Below are positions 54,506 through 62,460 of a stretch of DNA of 64,000 nucleotides, in pieces. Origin of the DNA: Amycolatopsis lexingtonensis (lineage in GTDB: Bacteria; Actinomycetota; Actinomycetes; Mycobacteriales; Pseudonocardiaceae); contig NZ_JADBEG010000001.1 in NCBI RefSeq assembly GCF_014873755.1, forward strand, positions 498,501 to 562,500. The letters run 5' to 3'. How positions within the stretch are numbered: position 1 is the first letter of the stretch; the number at the start of each line of letters is the position of its first letter. The notes beneath the pieces were generated by a model that worked only from the letters and a program-made list of their open reading frames with translations, had not been told where the DNA came from and searched no databases. The position numbers and the translations under genes were made by a program.

Positions 54506-55210
54506 ATGAAGCCCGTCATCGTCACCGACCCGCCGCGCGCCGACCTCGAGCAGGTGACGCGCCTGGCCGACTACGGCGTCGCCACCGTGCACGAGGCCCT
54601 CGGCCGCACCGGGCTGCTCGGGCCCGGTCTTCGGCCCATCCAGGACGGCGCGCGCGTCGGCGGCACGGCCGTCACCGCGCTCTGCTGGCCCGGGGACAAC
54701 CTGATGATCCACGCGGCCGTCGAGCAGTGCCGCGCGGGCGACATCCTCGTCGTCACCACGACTTCGCCGTGCGGCGACGGGCTCTTCGGCGAACTCTTCG
54801 CGACCGCATTGCGCCACCGCGGGGTGCGCGGCCTGGTCACCACCACCGGCGTCCGCGACGTCACCGATCTGCGCGCGCTCGGCTTCCCGGTGTGGTCGGC
54901 CGCGATCAGCGCGCAGGGCACCGTCAAGGCGACCGCCGGCGCGGTGAACGTGCCCGTCGCCATCGGAGGACAGCTGATCCGCCCCGGCGACGCGATCCTG
55001 GCCGACGACGACGGCGTCATGCGCGTCCGCCGCCAAGACGTCCAAAAAGGACTGGACGCCGCGAAGGCGCGCCTGGAAAAGGAAGCCGCCGCCCGGGAGG
55101 CGTTCGCCACCGGCCAGCTCGGGCTGGACCGCTACGGGCTGCGCGAAAAGCTCGAAGCGCTCGGCGTCCGGTACCTGACCGCCGAGGAGTACGAAAAGGA
55201 GCAGGCATGA
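54506..55210 (+). CDS. ligK: 4-carboxy-4-hydroxy-2-oxoadipate aldolase (LigK/GalC, RraA fold)
   Basis: A 234-residue RraA-fold aldolase that splits 4-carboxy-4-hydroxy-2-oxoadipate into pyruvate and oxaloacetate, the last step of the pathway. TVHEALGRTGLLGPGLRP, GGTAVTALCWPGDNLMIH, ALRHRGVRGLVTTTGVRD and PGDAILADDDGVM match the class II HMG/CHA aldolases, with Arg-Asp of TGVRD as active-site residues. ATG at 54506 was preferred to GTG at 54497, which crowds the operator. The stop overlaps the galD start. Confidence 0.9.
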   Translation: MKPVIVTDPPRADLEQVTRLADYGVATVHEALGRTGLLGPGLRPIQDGARVGGTAVTALCWPGDNLMIHAAVEQCRAGDILVVTTTSPCGDGLFGELFATALRHRGVRGLVTTTGVRDVTDLRALGFPVWSAAISAQGTVKATAGAVNVPVAIGGQLIRPGDAILADDDGVMRVRRQDVQKGLDAAKARLEKEAAAREAFATGQLGLDRYGLREKLEALGVRYLTAEEYEKEQA

Positions 55211-56250
55211 CCGGCGTGCGCTGCATGCTCATGCGCGGCGGAACGTCGAAGGGCGCCTACTTCCTCGCCGAGGACCTGCCCGCCGACCCCGCGGCCCGCG
55301 ACGACCTGCTGCTGCGGATCATGGGCACCCCCGACCCGCGCCAGATCGACGGCCTCGGCGGCGCCCAGCCGGTGACGAGCAAGGTCGCGATCGTCTCGGC
55401 CGCCGACGACCCCGGGCACGACATCGACTACCTGTTCCTGCAGCTCGGCGTCGAAGAGGCGACCGTCTCCGACCGCCAGACCTGCGGCAACCTGCTCGCC
55501 GGCGTCGGGCAGTTCGCCGTCGAACGCGGGCTCGTGCCCGCCGGATCCGACCGCACCACCGTGCGCGTGCGGCTGGTCAACACCGGCACCATCGCCGTCT
55601 CGACGTTCGCCACTCCCGGCGGCGAAGTCGACTACCGCGGCGACACGGCCATCTCCGGGGTCCCCGGCACCGCCGCCCCGGTCGAGCTGGACTTCACCGA
55701 GACCGAAGGATCCGTCTGCGGCAGCCTGCTGCCGACCGGCCACGTCCGCGACGACATCGGCGGCATCCCGGTGTCCTGTGTGGACAACGGGATGCCGGTC
55801 GTCGTCGCGCGCGCCGAAGACCTCGGCATCACCGGGTACGAGCCGGTCGAGGAGCTCGCCGGCCCCGAGCTCGCCGGCCGGATCGACGCCCTGCGCGTCG
55901 AAGCCGGGAAGCTGATGGGCCTCGGCGACGTGCGCGGCAGCTCGGTCCCGAAGACCACGCTGGTCGCCGCGCCCCGCGACGGCGGCGCCATCTGCACCCG
56001 GACGTTCATCCCGGTCAAGCCGCACCCGTCGATCGGCGTGCTCGGCGGCGTCAGCGTCGTCACGGCGCTGCTGCTCGACGGCGCCGTCGGCCACGAACTG
56101 CTCGAGACCGGCGGCGGGCCCGTGCAAATCGAGCACCCGAGCGGCAAGCTCGCCGTGGCGATCGAGTTCGAAGGGTCCCGCGTCCGCCGGTCGACGGTCA
56201 TCCGGACGGCGCGGAAGTTGTTCGACGGCACCGTTTTCCCCCGTTCCTGA
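55207..56250 (+). CDS. galD: 4-oxalomesaconate tautomerase/isomerase (GalD/LigU, PrpF family)
   Basis: A 347-residue PrpF-fold isomerase. The opening CMLMRGGTSKGAYFLAEDLP and QIDGLGGAQPVTSKVAIV closely match GalD/LigU, which interconvert 4-oxalomesaconate tautomers ahead of LigJ. RQTCGNLLAGVGQFAVERG near 100 holds one catalytic Cys. ATG overlaps the ligK stop (55207-55210). Together with LigJ, LigI and LigK it completes the lower pathway. Confidence 0.9.
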   Translation: MTGVRCMLMRGGTSKGAYFLAEDLPADPAARDDLLLRIMGTPDPRQIDGLGGAQPVTSKVAIVSAADDPGHDIDYLFLQLGVEEATVSDRQTCGNLLAGVGQFAVERGLVPAGSDRTTVRVRLVNTGTIAVSTFATPGGEVDYRGDTAISGVPGTAAPVELDFTETEGSVCGSLLPTGHVRDDIGGIPVSCVDNGMPVVVARAEDLGITGYEPVEELAGPELAGRIDALRVEAGKLMGLGDVRGSSVPKTTLVAAPRDGGAICTRTFIPVKPHPSIGVLGGVSVVTALLLDGAVGHELLETGGGPVQIEHPSGKLAVAIEFEGSRVRRSTVIRTARKLFDGTVFPRS

Positions 56251-56260
56251 GGAGCCAGGC

Positions 56261-57217
56261 ATGCCGGATCCCTCGCCGCGCCACGAGATCGCGCACCTCG
56301 GCCACGTCGAACTGCGCACGCCGGAGCCGGAGAAGAGCCTCGACTTCTTCGTCCGCGTCCTCGGTCTCACCGAGAACGGCGCCGACGGCGACTCGGTCTA
56401 CCTGCGCACCTGGGACGACTACGAGCACCACAGCCTGAAGCTCACCGCGGCGAAGACGTCCGGGGTCGGGCGGACGGCGCTGCGCGCGTCGAGCGAAGAT
56501 GCCCTCAAGCGCCGGGTAGTGGCGCTGGAAGAGCGCGGCCTCGGCGTCGGCTGGGTCGACGGCGACACCGGGATCGGCCCCACGTACCTGTTCCGCGACC
56601 CGGACGGCCACGAACTCGAGCTGTACTGGGAAACCGAGCGCTACGCCCCGCCCGAGCACCTGCGGCCCGCGCTGAAGAACCAGGCGCAGGCCTACCCCGG
56701 TCGCGGGGTCGGCGTCCGCCGCCTCGACCACGTCAACTACCTGGCGAAGGACGCGGAAGCCAACGGGCGGTTCGTCTGCGACGCGCTCGGCGGCCGCGTC
56801 ACCGAACAGATCCGGCTCGACAGCGGCGTCATTTCCGGGCAGTGGACGCACTTCGCGCAGAAGTCCTACGACCTCGTCTACACCAACGACTGGACGGGCT
56901 CGCGCGGGCGCCTGCACCACATCGCCTTCGCGACCGACACGCGTGAAGACATCCTGCGCGCGGCCGACATCGCGCTCGACAACGGCGTCCACATCGAGAC
57001 CGGGCCGCACAAGCACGCGATCCAGCAGACGTTCTTCCTCTACGTCTACGAACCGGGCGGCAACCGCGTCGAGCTGTGCAACCCCACCGGGCGGCTGATC
57101 TTCGCGCCGGACTGGGAGCCGGTCACCTGGACCGAGGCCGAGCGGGCCAAGGGACAAGCGTGGGGACTGAAGACGATCGAGTCCTTCCACACGCACGGCA
57201 CCCCACCGGTGACGTAG
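56261..57217 (+). CDS. Type I extradiol dioxygenase, catechol 2,3-dioxygenase-like
   Basis: A 318-residue two-domain VOC dioxygenase. The C-terminal domain has the metal triad: His157 (RLDHVNY), a His in LHHIAF (219/220) and Glu271 (NRVELCN), with active-site His250/252 and Tyr261 in the expected places. It probably cleaves a catecholic ring. The gene lies 10 bp after galD with GAGGAG. In known protocatechuate-4,5 and gallate pathways the ring-cleaving enzyme is the unrelated LigAB type, so this pairing is unusual. Confidence 0.88.
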   Translation: MPDPSPRHEIAHLGHVELRTPEPEKSLDFFVRVLGLTENGADGDSVYLRTWDDYEHHSLKLTAAKTSGVGRTALRASSEDALKRRVVALEERGLGVGWVDGDTGIGPTYLFRDPDGHELELYWETERYAPPEHLRPALKNQAQAYPGRGVGVRRLDHVNYLAKDAEANGRFVCDALGGRVTEQIRLDSGVISGQWTHFAQKSYDLVYTNDWTGSRGRLHHIAFATDTREDILRAADIALDNGVHIETGPHKHAIQQTFFLYVYEPGGNRVELCNPTGRLIFAPDWEPVTWTEAERAKGQAWGLKTIESFHTHGTPPVT

Positions 57218-57291
57218 TGGTGCGCGATCGCTCCAGGCACTACGCTGAGCGCTTCAGGCGGCGCTCTCCGTGACAGCCTGGGGGGTGGGGG

Positions 57292-58509
57292 ATGGCCGGG
57301 ACATTGTCGGCCTTCACGGTGCGAGGGTTCCGGGTGGTGTGGCTCGCCGGCCTGCTCTCGGTGGCCGGGGACCAGCTGGCGCGCGTCGCGTTGTCCATCC
57401 TCGTCTACCAGCGCACGGGTTCCGCGGCGCTGAGCGCGGCCACGTACGCGCTGTCGATGCTGCCCGCGCTCGTTTCGGGAGCGCTGCTGTCCTGGCTGGC
57501 CGACCGGTTGCCGCGGCGGCGCGTCATGGTGGTGTGCGACGTCGTCCGGGCGGCGCTGGTGGCGGTGATGGCCGTGCCCGCCACGCCGCTGCCGCTGATG
57601 GCCGCTCTGCTGGTGCTGGTCCAGCTCGCCGAAGCGCCGTTCTCCGCGGCGCAGGGCGCGGTGCTGCCGGAGCTGCTCGGCACCCGGTACGAAGCGGGCC
57701 AAGCGGTGCAGCAGGTCACCACGCAGCTGTGCCTGGTGCTGGGGTTCGCGGCGGCCGCGTTCGTGGTGACCGGCGTCGGGGCGCACACCGCATTGGCGAT
57801 CGACGCCGCTACCTTCGCCGTCTCCGCGCTGCTGATCCGCGCGGGGCTGGGCAGCCACCCGCCGCCGGGCGGCCGGTCCCGCCACGGGACGTCGTGGTGG
57901 CGGCAGGTCGCCGGGGGCGCGGTCGCCGTCAGCCGCGACCGGACGCTTGCGACGCTGGTGTGGCTGGGCTGGCTGGCGTTGTTCACGGTCGTCCCCGAAG
58001 GGCTAGCGGTGCCGTTCGCCAGGGAGATCGGCGCGAGCGGCGGCTGGATCGGCGTGCTGCTCGCCGCGGAACCGGCGGGTGCGGTGGCCGGCGCCATGCT
58101 GCTGCGGCTGGTCGCGCGCCGGGTGCGGGTGCGCGCGCTGGGCGTGCTCGCGGTCGGGACGTCGGCGCCGCTCGTGGCCTACTGGGCGCAGCCCGCGCTG
58201 GGTACGGCGCTGGCGCTGCTGTTCGTGTCCGGCGTCTGCTCGGCGTACCAGGTCACGGCGGGGGCGACGTTCGTCCAGCTGTCCCCGCCGCCGCTGCGGG
58301 GCCGGGCCCTCGGCTTCGCGCGGACGGGGATGATCGCCGGGCAGGGCCTCGGGATCGTGCTCGGCGGGGTGCTCGCGCAGCTGGCCGGCGCGGCGACGGC
58401 GATCGCCGTCGCGGGCACCGCGGGAGCGCTGGTCGCGCTCGCCGCGGCCGCCGCGTGGTCGCGCCGGCGGCCGGACGCGGTCTCGGCCGCGCTGCCCGCC
58501 GAAGCGTGA
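57292..58509 (+). CDS. MFS efflux-type transporter
   Basis: A 405-residue MFS permease of the enterobactin/macrolide-efflux-like group: FRVVWLAGLLSVAGDQLARVALSILVY in helix 1 (residues 14-40), SWLADRLPRRRVMVVCD in loop 2-3 and ALGFARTGMIAGQGLGIVLGG near helix 10. Its ATG follows a G-rich region. It ends 7 bp from the stop of the last hexapeptide gene on the opposite strand, so the tandem mini-gene transcript would run antisense into it. Export of a small molecule is likely; the substrate is unknown. Confidence 0.85.
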   Translation: MAGTLSAFTVRGFRVVWLAGLLSVAGDQLARVALSILVYQRTGSAALSAATYALSMLPALVSGALLSWLADRLPRRRVMVVCDVVRAALVAVMAVPATPLPLMAALLVLVQLAEAPFSAAQGAVLPELLGTRYEAGQAVQQVTTQLCLVLGFAAAAFVVTGVGAHTALAIDAATFAVSALLIRAGLGSHPPPGGRSRHGTSWWRQVAGGAVAVSRDRTLATLVWLGWLALFTVVPEGLAVPFAREIGASGGWIGVLLAAEPAGAVAGAMLLRLVARRVRVRALGVLAVGTSAPLVAYWAQPALGTALALLFVSGVCSAYQVTAGATFVQLSPPPLRGRALGFARTGMIAGQGLGIVLGGVLAQLAGAATAIAVAGTAGALVALAAAAAWSRRRPDAVSAALPAEA

Positions 58510-58516
58510 CGCGGGT

Positions 58517-58537
58517 TCACCAGCCTTTGTCGGTCAT
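58517..58537 (-). CDS. Hexapeptide mini-gene 6 (MTDKGW)
   Basis: ATG-Thr-Asp-Lys(AAA)-Gly-Trp-TGA after CAGGAGCACACG. Last copy; its stop is 7 bp from the convergent MFS stop. Confidence 0.6.
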   Translation of the reverse strand: MTDKGW

Positions 58538-58588
58538 CGTGTGCTCCTGTTCTCGGTGGCCAGGGGAACGGGGGTGGGGTGTGCGGGG

Positions 58589-58609
58589 TCACCAGCCTTT
58601 GTCGTGCAT
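58589..58609 (-). CDS. Hexapeptide mini-gene 5 (MHDKGW)
   Basis: ATG-His-Asp-Lys(AAA)-Gly-Trp-TGA after CAGGAGCACGCC. Peptide identical to copy 3. Confidence 0.6.
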   Translation of the reverse strand: MHDKGW

Positions 58610-58660
58610 GGCGTGCTCCTGTTGTCGGTGGCCGGGGGACGTGGGTACGGAGGTGGGGGT

Positions 58661-58681
58661 TCACCAGCCCTTGTCGCGCAT
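58661..58681 (-). CDS. Hexapeptide mini-gene 4 (MRDKGW)
   Basis: ATG-Arg-Asp-Lys(AAG)-Gly-Trp-TGA after AAGGAGCACGCA. Its Lys codon differs synonymously from most copies. Confidence 0.6.
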   Translation of the reverse strand: MRDKGW

Positions 58682-58729
58682 TGCGTGCTCCTTGTCGGTG
58701 GTGGCAGGCAGGGGGAGTGGTGGCGGGGT

Positions 58730-58750
58730 TCACCAGCCTTTGTCGTGCAT
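58730..58750 (-). CDS. Hexapeptide mini-gene 3 (MHDKGW)
   Basis: ATG-His-Asp-Lys(AAA)-Gly-Trp-TGA after CAGGAGCACGCC. Confidence 0.6.
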   Translation of the reverse strand: MHDKGW

Positions 58751-58801
58751 GGCGTGCTCCTGTTCTCGCTGGTCAGGGGAACGGGGGTGGAATGTACGGG
58801 G

Positions 58802-58822
58802 TTACCAGCCTTTGTCGGTCAT
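58802..58822 (-). CDS. Hexapeptide mini-gene 2 (MTDKGW)
   Basis: ATG-Thr-Asp-Lys(AAA)-Gly-Trp-TAA after AGAGGAGCGCACC. It is the only copy ending in TAA, a synonymous stop change. Confidence 0.6.
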   Translation of the reverse strand: MTDKGW

Positions 58823-58872
58823 GGTGCGCTCCTCTTCTCGATGTCCGCGGGAACGGGGGTGGTCGTGCCGGT

Positions 58873-58893
58873 TCACCAGCCCTTGTCGCTCAT
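58873..58893 (-). CDS. Hexapeptide mini-gene 1 (MSDKGW)
   Basis: First of six tandem 21-nt genes in transcription order. ATG-Ser-Asp-Lys(AAG)-Gly-Trp-TGA, preceded by GGAAAGGCGAG. See the array entry for the argument that the series is translated. Confidence 0.6.
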   Translation of the reverse strand: MSDKGW

Positions 58894-59056
58894 CGGCTCG
58901 CCTTTCCGTGCGGTTCGTCCGGTCCTGGATACTCGGAATCGTCCCAGCCGCCCGGTCGGGTCGCGCCGTGGGGAAACGGCTGACACCGGACCGCAACGCG
59001 ACTACCCTGGGCGAGCAGGTGTTCACCGGCGCGGAGCAGGGCGGGGAGGCGCTGCG

Positions 59057-60334
59057 ATGAGCGGAGACACGAGCGGTCCGGGGGATTGGGCACCACCGCG
59101 GTGGAAGCTGTGGTCGTTGCCCGGGCGGGTGCTGTTCTTCGTACTGGCGGTCGATCTGGCGGCGCTGGCCGTCCTCGTGGTGGCGGCGCGGGCGACGCCG
59201 GAACCCCAGCAGTGGGCGACGGCGGGCTGGCTCGCCGCGGCCGCGTTGCCGCACCTGCACGCCTCGCACCTGATCGAGCAACGGCGTCGTGACCGCTCCG
59301 GCTCGCCGTACGTCGACCTCTGCAGCGTCTGGATCTTCGCCGGGGTGCTCGCCCTGCCGCTGGTGCTGGAGCTGGCCCTGGTCGCGGTGATCTACGGCCA
59401 CCGCTGGCTGCTGGTCAACCGGTTCGACCCGGTCCGCCCGCCGCACCGCACGGTGTTCACCGCGGCCACGCTCGCACTGGCGGCGGCCGCCGCGGCCGCC
59501 GTGCTCCGGGCGACCGGCGCGCACGAGCACCTCCTGCACCTCGGCGACGGTGCCCGGCCCGGCTGGGCGGACCTCGCTGCCGTGGTCACCGCCGGCGCCG
59601 TGCAGTGGACCGTCAACACCGCGCTCGTCGGCGCGGTCATCGCCTGGACGGTCACCGTCGAGCACCCCCGCCGGCTGCTGGGCAGCGCCTCGGACAACCT
59701 CCTGGAAGTCAGCCAGCTGGCCCTCGGCGTGTTCGTCGCGCTCGCCCTGCTGTGGTGGCCGCCCGCGGCGCTGCTGATGATCATCCCGACGTTCGCGCTG
59801 CACCAGTGCGTCCAGCTCGACCAGCTCAAGATCGCCGCGCGCACCGACCAGCGCACCGGCCTGCTCAACGCGATCGCGTGGCACCAGCAGGCCGAGCGGG
59901 CGCTCCAGCGCGCCCGCACCACCGGCGGCCGGACCGGGGTGCTGATGATCGACCTCGACTGGTTCAAGCGCATCAACGACACCCACGGGCACCCGGTCGG
60001 CGACGACGTCCTCGCCGAGGTGGCCACCGTGCTCGCGAAGACCGTCCGGCGCGGGGACACTGTCGGGCGCTACGGCGGGGAAGAGTTCGCCGTCCTGCTG
60101 CCCGACGTCGACGAAGCCGAGATCCGCGCGGTCGCCGAGCGGATCCGCGTCCGGATCCGGGCGCTGCGCATCACCACGCCCACCGGGGAACCCGTCGCGC
60201 TGTCGGCGACCATCGGCGCGGCCCTGCACCCGGCCGTGGCCGAAGCGGGCCTGGAAGGGGTCATCCGCGCCGCCGACGAAGCCCTGTACGCGGGCAAGAA
60301 AGCGGGCCGCGACCGGGTGGCGCTCGCGGTGTAG
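59057..60334 (+). CDS. Membrane-bound diguanylate cyclase (GGDEF)
   Basis: A 425-residue protein with seven or eight hydrophobic segments over residues 20-255 (MASE-like sensor), then a GGDEF domain. DLDWFKRINDTHGHPVGDDVL is near 300 (residues 299-319), the active-site GGEEF near 340 with I-site RRGD just before it, so product inhibition is likely. It makes cyclic di-GMP, which controls development in actinomycetes. ATG at 59057 follows GGGGAGG. The divergent upstream region also serves the hexapeptide array. Confidence 0.92.
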   Translation: MSGDTSGPGDWAPPRWKLWSLPGRVLFFVLAVDLAALAVLVVAARATPEPQQWATAGWLAAAALPHLHASHLIEQRRRDRSGSPYVDLCSVWIFAGVLALPLVLELALVAVIYGHRWLLVNRFDPVRPPHRTVFTAATLALAAAAAAAVLRATGAHEHLLHLGDGARPGWADLAAVVTAGAVQWTVNTALVGAVIAWTVTVEHPRRLLGSASDNLLEVSQLALGVFVALALLWWPPAALLMIIPTFALHQCVQLDQLKIAARTDQRTGLLNAIAWHQQAERALQRARTTGGRTGVLMIDLDWFKRINDTHGHPVGDDVLAEVATVLAKTVRRGDTVGRYGGEEFAVLLPDVDEAEIRAVAERIRVRIRALRITTPTGEPVALSATIGAALHPAVAEAGLEGVIRAADEALYAGKKAGRDRVALAV

Positions 60335-61321
60335 TCAGCTGGTGCCGCGCACGACCAGCCGGTGCGGCGCGACGATCGACCGGGGTTCCGCGGCCGGCTG
60401 GGTCAGCCGGTCCAGCGCGAGTTCCGCGATGCGGTCCTTGTCCGGGGACACCGTCGTCAGGGCCGGGACGCTGTAGCGGCCGTCTTCGATGTCGTCGAAG
60501 CCCGCCAGCGCCAGCTCGTCCGGCACGGCGACCCCGCGGTCGGCGGCGGCCCGCAGCGCGCCCAGGGCCAGCTCGTCGGTGAAGCAGAAGACGGCGTCCG
60601 GCGGTTCGGGCAAGTCCAGGAGGGTCAGCATCGCCGCGTGGCCGTCGGCGCGGTGGAGGCGGCGCACCGCGACCTCCAGCTCCGGCGCGGCCGGCAGCCC
60701 CGCGTCGGTCAGCGCCTGGCGGTAGCCGGTGAGGCGCTGGCGGGCCGTCGCGTTCAGCGAGCGCGGCTGGATGCCCAGCGCCGCGACGCGGCGGCGGCCC
60801 GAGGCCAGCAGGTGGCCGGTGGCTTCGCGCGCCGCGGCGACGTTGTCGATCGCGACGTGGTCGACGCCCGCCGTGCCGTCGTGCTCGCCGAGCAGCACCA
60901 GCGGGACCGGGTCGGTGCGCGCGGCCAGCTCCGCGGGCGCCACCGCCCACGGGCTGAACAGGACGCCGTCGACCAGCTGGCTGCGCTGGCCGTGCAGCAG
61001 CTGCTTCTCGCGCTCGGCGTCGCCGTCGGTCTGGTCGATGAGCACCGTCAGGCCGCGGGCCTCGGCGACGCGCACCGTCCGCGCGGCGAGCTCGGCGAAG
61101 TACGGCGAGTCGATCTCGGGGATCACCAGCGCGATCAGCCCGGTCCGGCCCTGCCGCAGCGTCCGGGCGGCGAGGTTGGGCCGGTAGCCGAGCGCGTCGA
61201 TGCTGGCCTGCACCCGCTCGCGCGTCGCCGGGGCCACGTAGCGGAACCCGTTGACCACGTTGGACACCGTCCGGACGGACACGCCCGCGTGCTCGGCCAC
61301 GTCGCGCAGTTTCGGGTTCAC
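60335..61321 (-). CDS. LacI-family transcriptional regulator
   Basis: A 328-residue regulator: N-terminal HTH (LRDVAEHAGVSVRTVSNVVNG), hinge YRPNLAARTLRQGRTG and a periplasmic-binding-like core (VIPEIDSPYFAEL, CFTDELALGALRAA, LALAGFDDIEDG). The GTG start at 61321 gives the standard VNPKLRDVA opening. A 26-bp perfect palindrome sits 17 nt upstream, between this gene and the divergent PhyH gene. The core suggests a sugar-type inducer. Confidence 0.92.
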   Translation of the reverse strand: MNPKLRDVAEHAGVSVRTVSNVVNGFRYVAPATRERVQASIDALGYRPNLAARTLRQGRTGLIALVIPEIDSPYFAELAARTVRVAEARGLTVLIDQTDGDAEREKQLLHGQRSQLVDGVLFSPWAVAPAELAARTDPVPLVLLGEHDGTAGVDHVAIDNVAAAREATGHLLASGRRRVAALGIQPRSLNATARQRLTGYRQALTDAGLPAAPELEVAVRRLHRADGHAAMLTLLDLPEPPDAVFCFTDELALGALRAAADRGVAVPDELALAGFDDIEDGRYSVPALTTVSPDKDRIAELALDRLTQPAAEPRSIVAPHRLVVRGTS

Positions 61322-61337
61322 CCGCGCAGCGTACCTC

Positions 61338-61363
61338 TTGCAACGTGGCATGCCACGTTGCAA
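61338..61363. promoter_or_regulatory. LacI operator, 26-bp perfect palindrome
   Basis: Arm TTGCAACGTGGCA (61338-61350) directly abuts its complement (61351-61363), with no centre gap. It lies 17 nt from lacI and 38 nt from the dioxygenase start. A half-site GTGCCACG recurs near 61370. Confidence 0.88.
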
Positions 61364-61400
61364 ACTGAGGTGCCACGCCGTCGTGCCCGAGGAGGCCAGG

Positions 61401-62234
61401 ATGACCGCGCCCGCTTTGCCCGTCACCGAGCTCACGACCCTGACCGAACGCCTGCACCGGGACGGCATCATCGGCCTGCCGGGGGCGTTCTCCCGCGACT
61501 GGGTCCGCCGCCTCGGCGAAGACATCGACACGGCGTTCGCCGAGGCACGCGCCCGGCCGGACGGCGCCGTCGGCCGCGGCCCGAACCGCTACTACGTCGA
61601 GATCCACCCGGAGCAGCTGCGCGGGTTCGCCGAGCTGGCCGGCCACCCGTGGATCACGGCCGTCGCCGAAGCGGTGCTGGGGCCGGACTACCGGATCGTC
61701 GAGGTCGGCTTCGACGTCCCGCTGGCCGGCGCGGTCGACCAGCCGTGGCACCGGGACTTCCCGATGCCGGAAGAAACCGCGCGGCACCGCAGGCTGACGT
61801 CGCTGGCGGTCAACGTGACCGCGGTCGACACCGAGCCGGACATGGGCCCGTTCGAAATCGCGCCCGGCACGCACTGGGACGACGGCGCAGCCTTCGACCA
61901 CGGCATGTTCCCGCCGCGGACGGCGTACCCGCGCTACCGGGAGCTCGCGGCGCGCAAGTTCCCGCGGATGGGGGACATCTCGATCCGCTCGGCGCTGACG
62001 ATCCACCGCGGCACGGCCAACCAGTCGGCCAAGTCCCGGCCGGTTCTCGTGCTCGGCCTCGACGCGCCGGGCGCGGGCAACGACGCCCGCCACGACACCG
62101 CCGTGACCCGCGAATTCCGGGCGTCCCTGCCGGAATCCGTGCGCGCGCACCTGCACTGCCCGGTCGTCGACGTCCTGAAGCCGATCACCCAGAAGCACAC
62201 GATCGAAGGACTGGTGATGGGTGACGCGGGCTAG
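61401..62234 (+). CDS. Phytanoyl-CoA dioxygenase (PhyH)-family Fe(II)/2-oxoglutarate oxygenase
   Basis: A 277-residue double-stranded beta-helix oxygenase. The iron facial triad is visible as QPWHRDFP (His-x-Asp, near 115) and LTIHRGTANQS (distal His, near 195), with Arg after it for 2-oxoglutarate. ATG follows GGAGG. It is under the divergent LacI regulator. The substrate is unknown; PhyH proteins hydroxylate lipids, ectoine or natural products. Confidence 0.88.
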   Translation: MTAPALPVTELTTLTERLHRDGIIGLPGAFSRDWVRRLGEDIDTAFAEARARPDGAVGRGPNRYYVEIHPEQLRGFAELAGHPWITAVAEAVLGPDYRIVEVGFDVPLAGAVDQPWHRDFPMPEETARHRRLTSLAVNVTAVDTEPDMGPFEIAPGTHWDDGAAFDHGMFPPRTAYPRYRELAARKFPRMGDISIRSALTIHRGTANQSAKSRPVLVLGLDAPGAGNDARHDTAVTREFRASLPESVRAHLHCPVVDVLKPITQKHTIEGLVMGDAG

Positions 62235-62274
62235 CGCGATGTTTGCCGGGCTCGCCCGCGGGCATCACCTGGCC

Positions 62275-62415
62275 ATGGCTGATGCGGGAATCACCGAAAT
62301 GACGGGCCGGGCCGGCGTCGTCGCGGGGTTGCGACGCGTGCTGCTGGCGTTCGGCGTGGGCGGTGCGCTGGCGTGCCTCGCCTGGATGGCGTTGTGGCTG
62401 GCCATGCACCTTTGA
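62275..62415 (+). CDS. Possible small single-span membrane peptide
   Basis: Forty-six residues with one hydrophobic helix (RVLLAFGVGGALACLAWMAL). The RBS is not convincing; the frame is open from 62221, so ATG 62239 or GTG 62221 could also start it. It overlaps or directly follows the PhyH gene. Confidence 0.4.
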   Translation: MADAGITEMTGRAGVVAGLRRVLLAFGVGGALACLAWMALWLAMHL

Positions 62416-62460
62416 GGGGTTTTCCGGCGCCGGCCGGGCGAGCCGGCCGGCGCCGAGGGT

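Larger units (their letters stand above)
58517..58893 (-). repeat. Tandem array of six RBS-plus-hexapeptide units, 69-72 bp period
   Basis: Starts lie at 58893, 58822, 58750, 58681, 58609 and 58537. Every unit keeps an AGGAG/GGAAAGG box, ATG, Asp-Lys-Gly-Trp and a stop. Changes inside the conserved part are synonymous (AAA/AAG, TGA/TAA), while codon 2 varies (S, T, H, R, H, T) and the 48-51 nt spacers drift, keeping only a loose CCACCCCCGTTCCCCTG core. That pattern indicates selection on translation, not just a DNA repeat. The array is unlike CRISPR because its variable spacers are themselves related. The 163 bp to the divergent GGDEF gene must hold the promoter, but none was clearly seen. 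Confidence 0.9.

Noticed and set aside
58517..58893. CRISPR-like array
   Set aside because: Repeat unit and spacers do not have CRISPR proportions. The spacers resemble each other, the repeated part has RBS-start-stop structure, and no cas genes are present.
58541..59056. N-terminal extension of the GGDEF protein across the hexapeptide array
   Set aside because: The forward frame stays open but is low-complexity repeat sequence, and GGGGAGG before ATG 59057 gives a normal start ahead of the first membrane helix.
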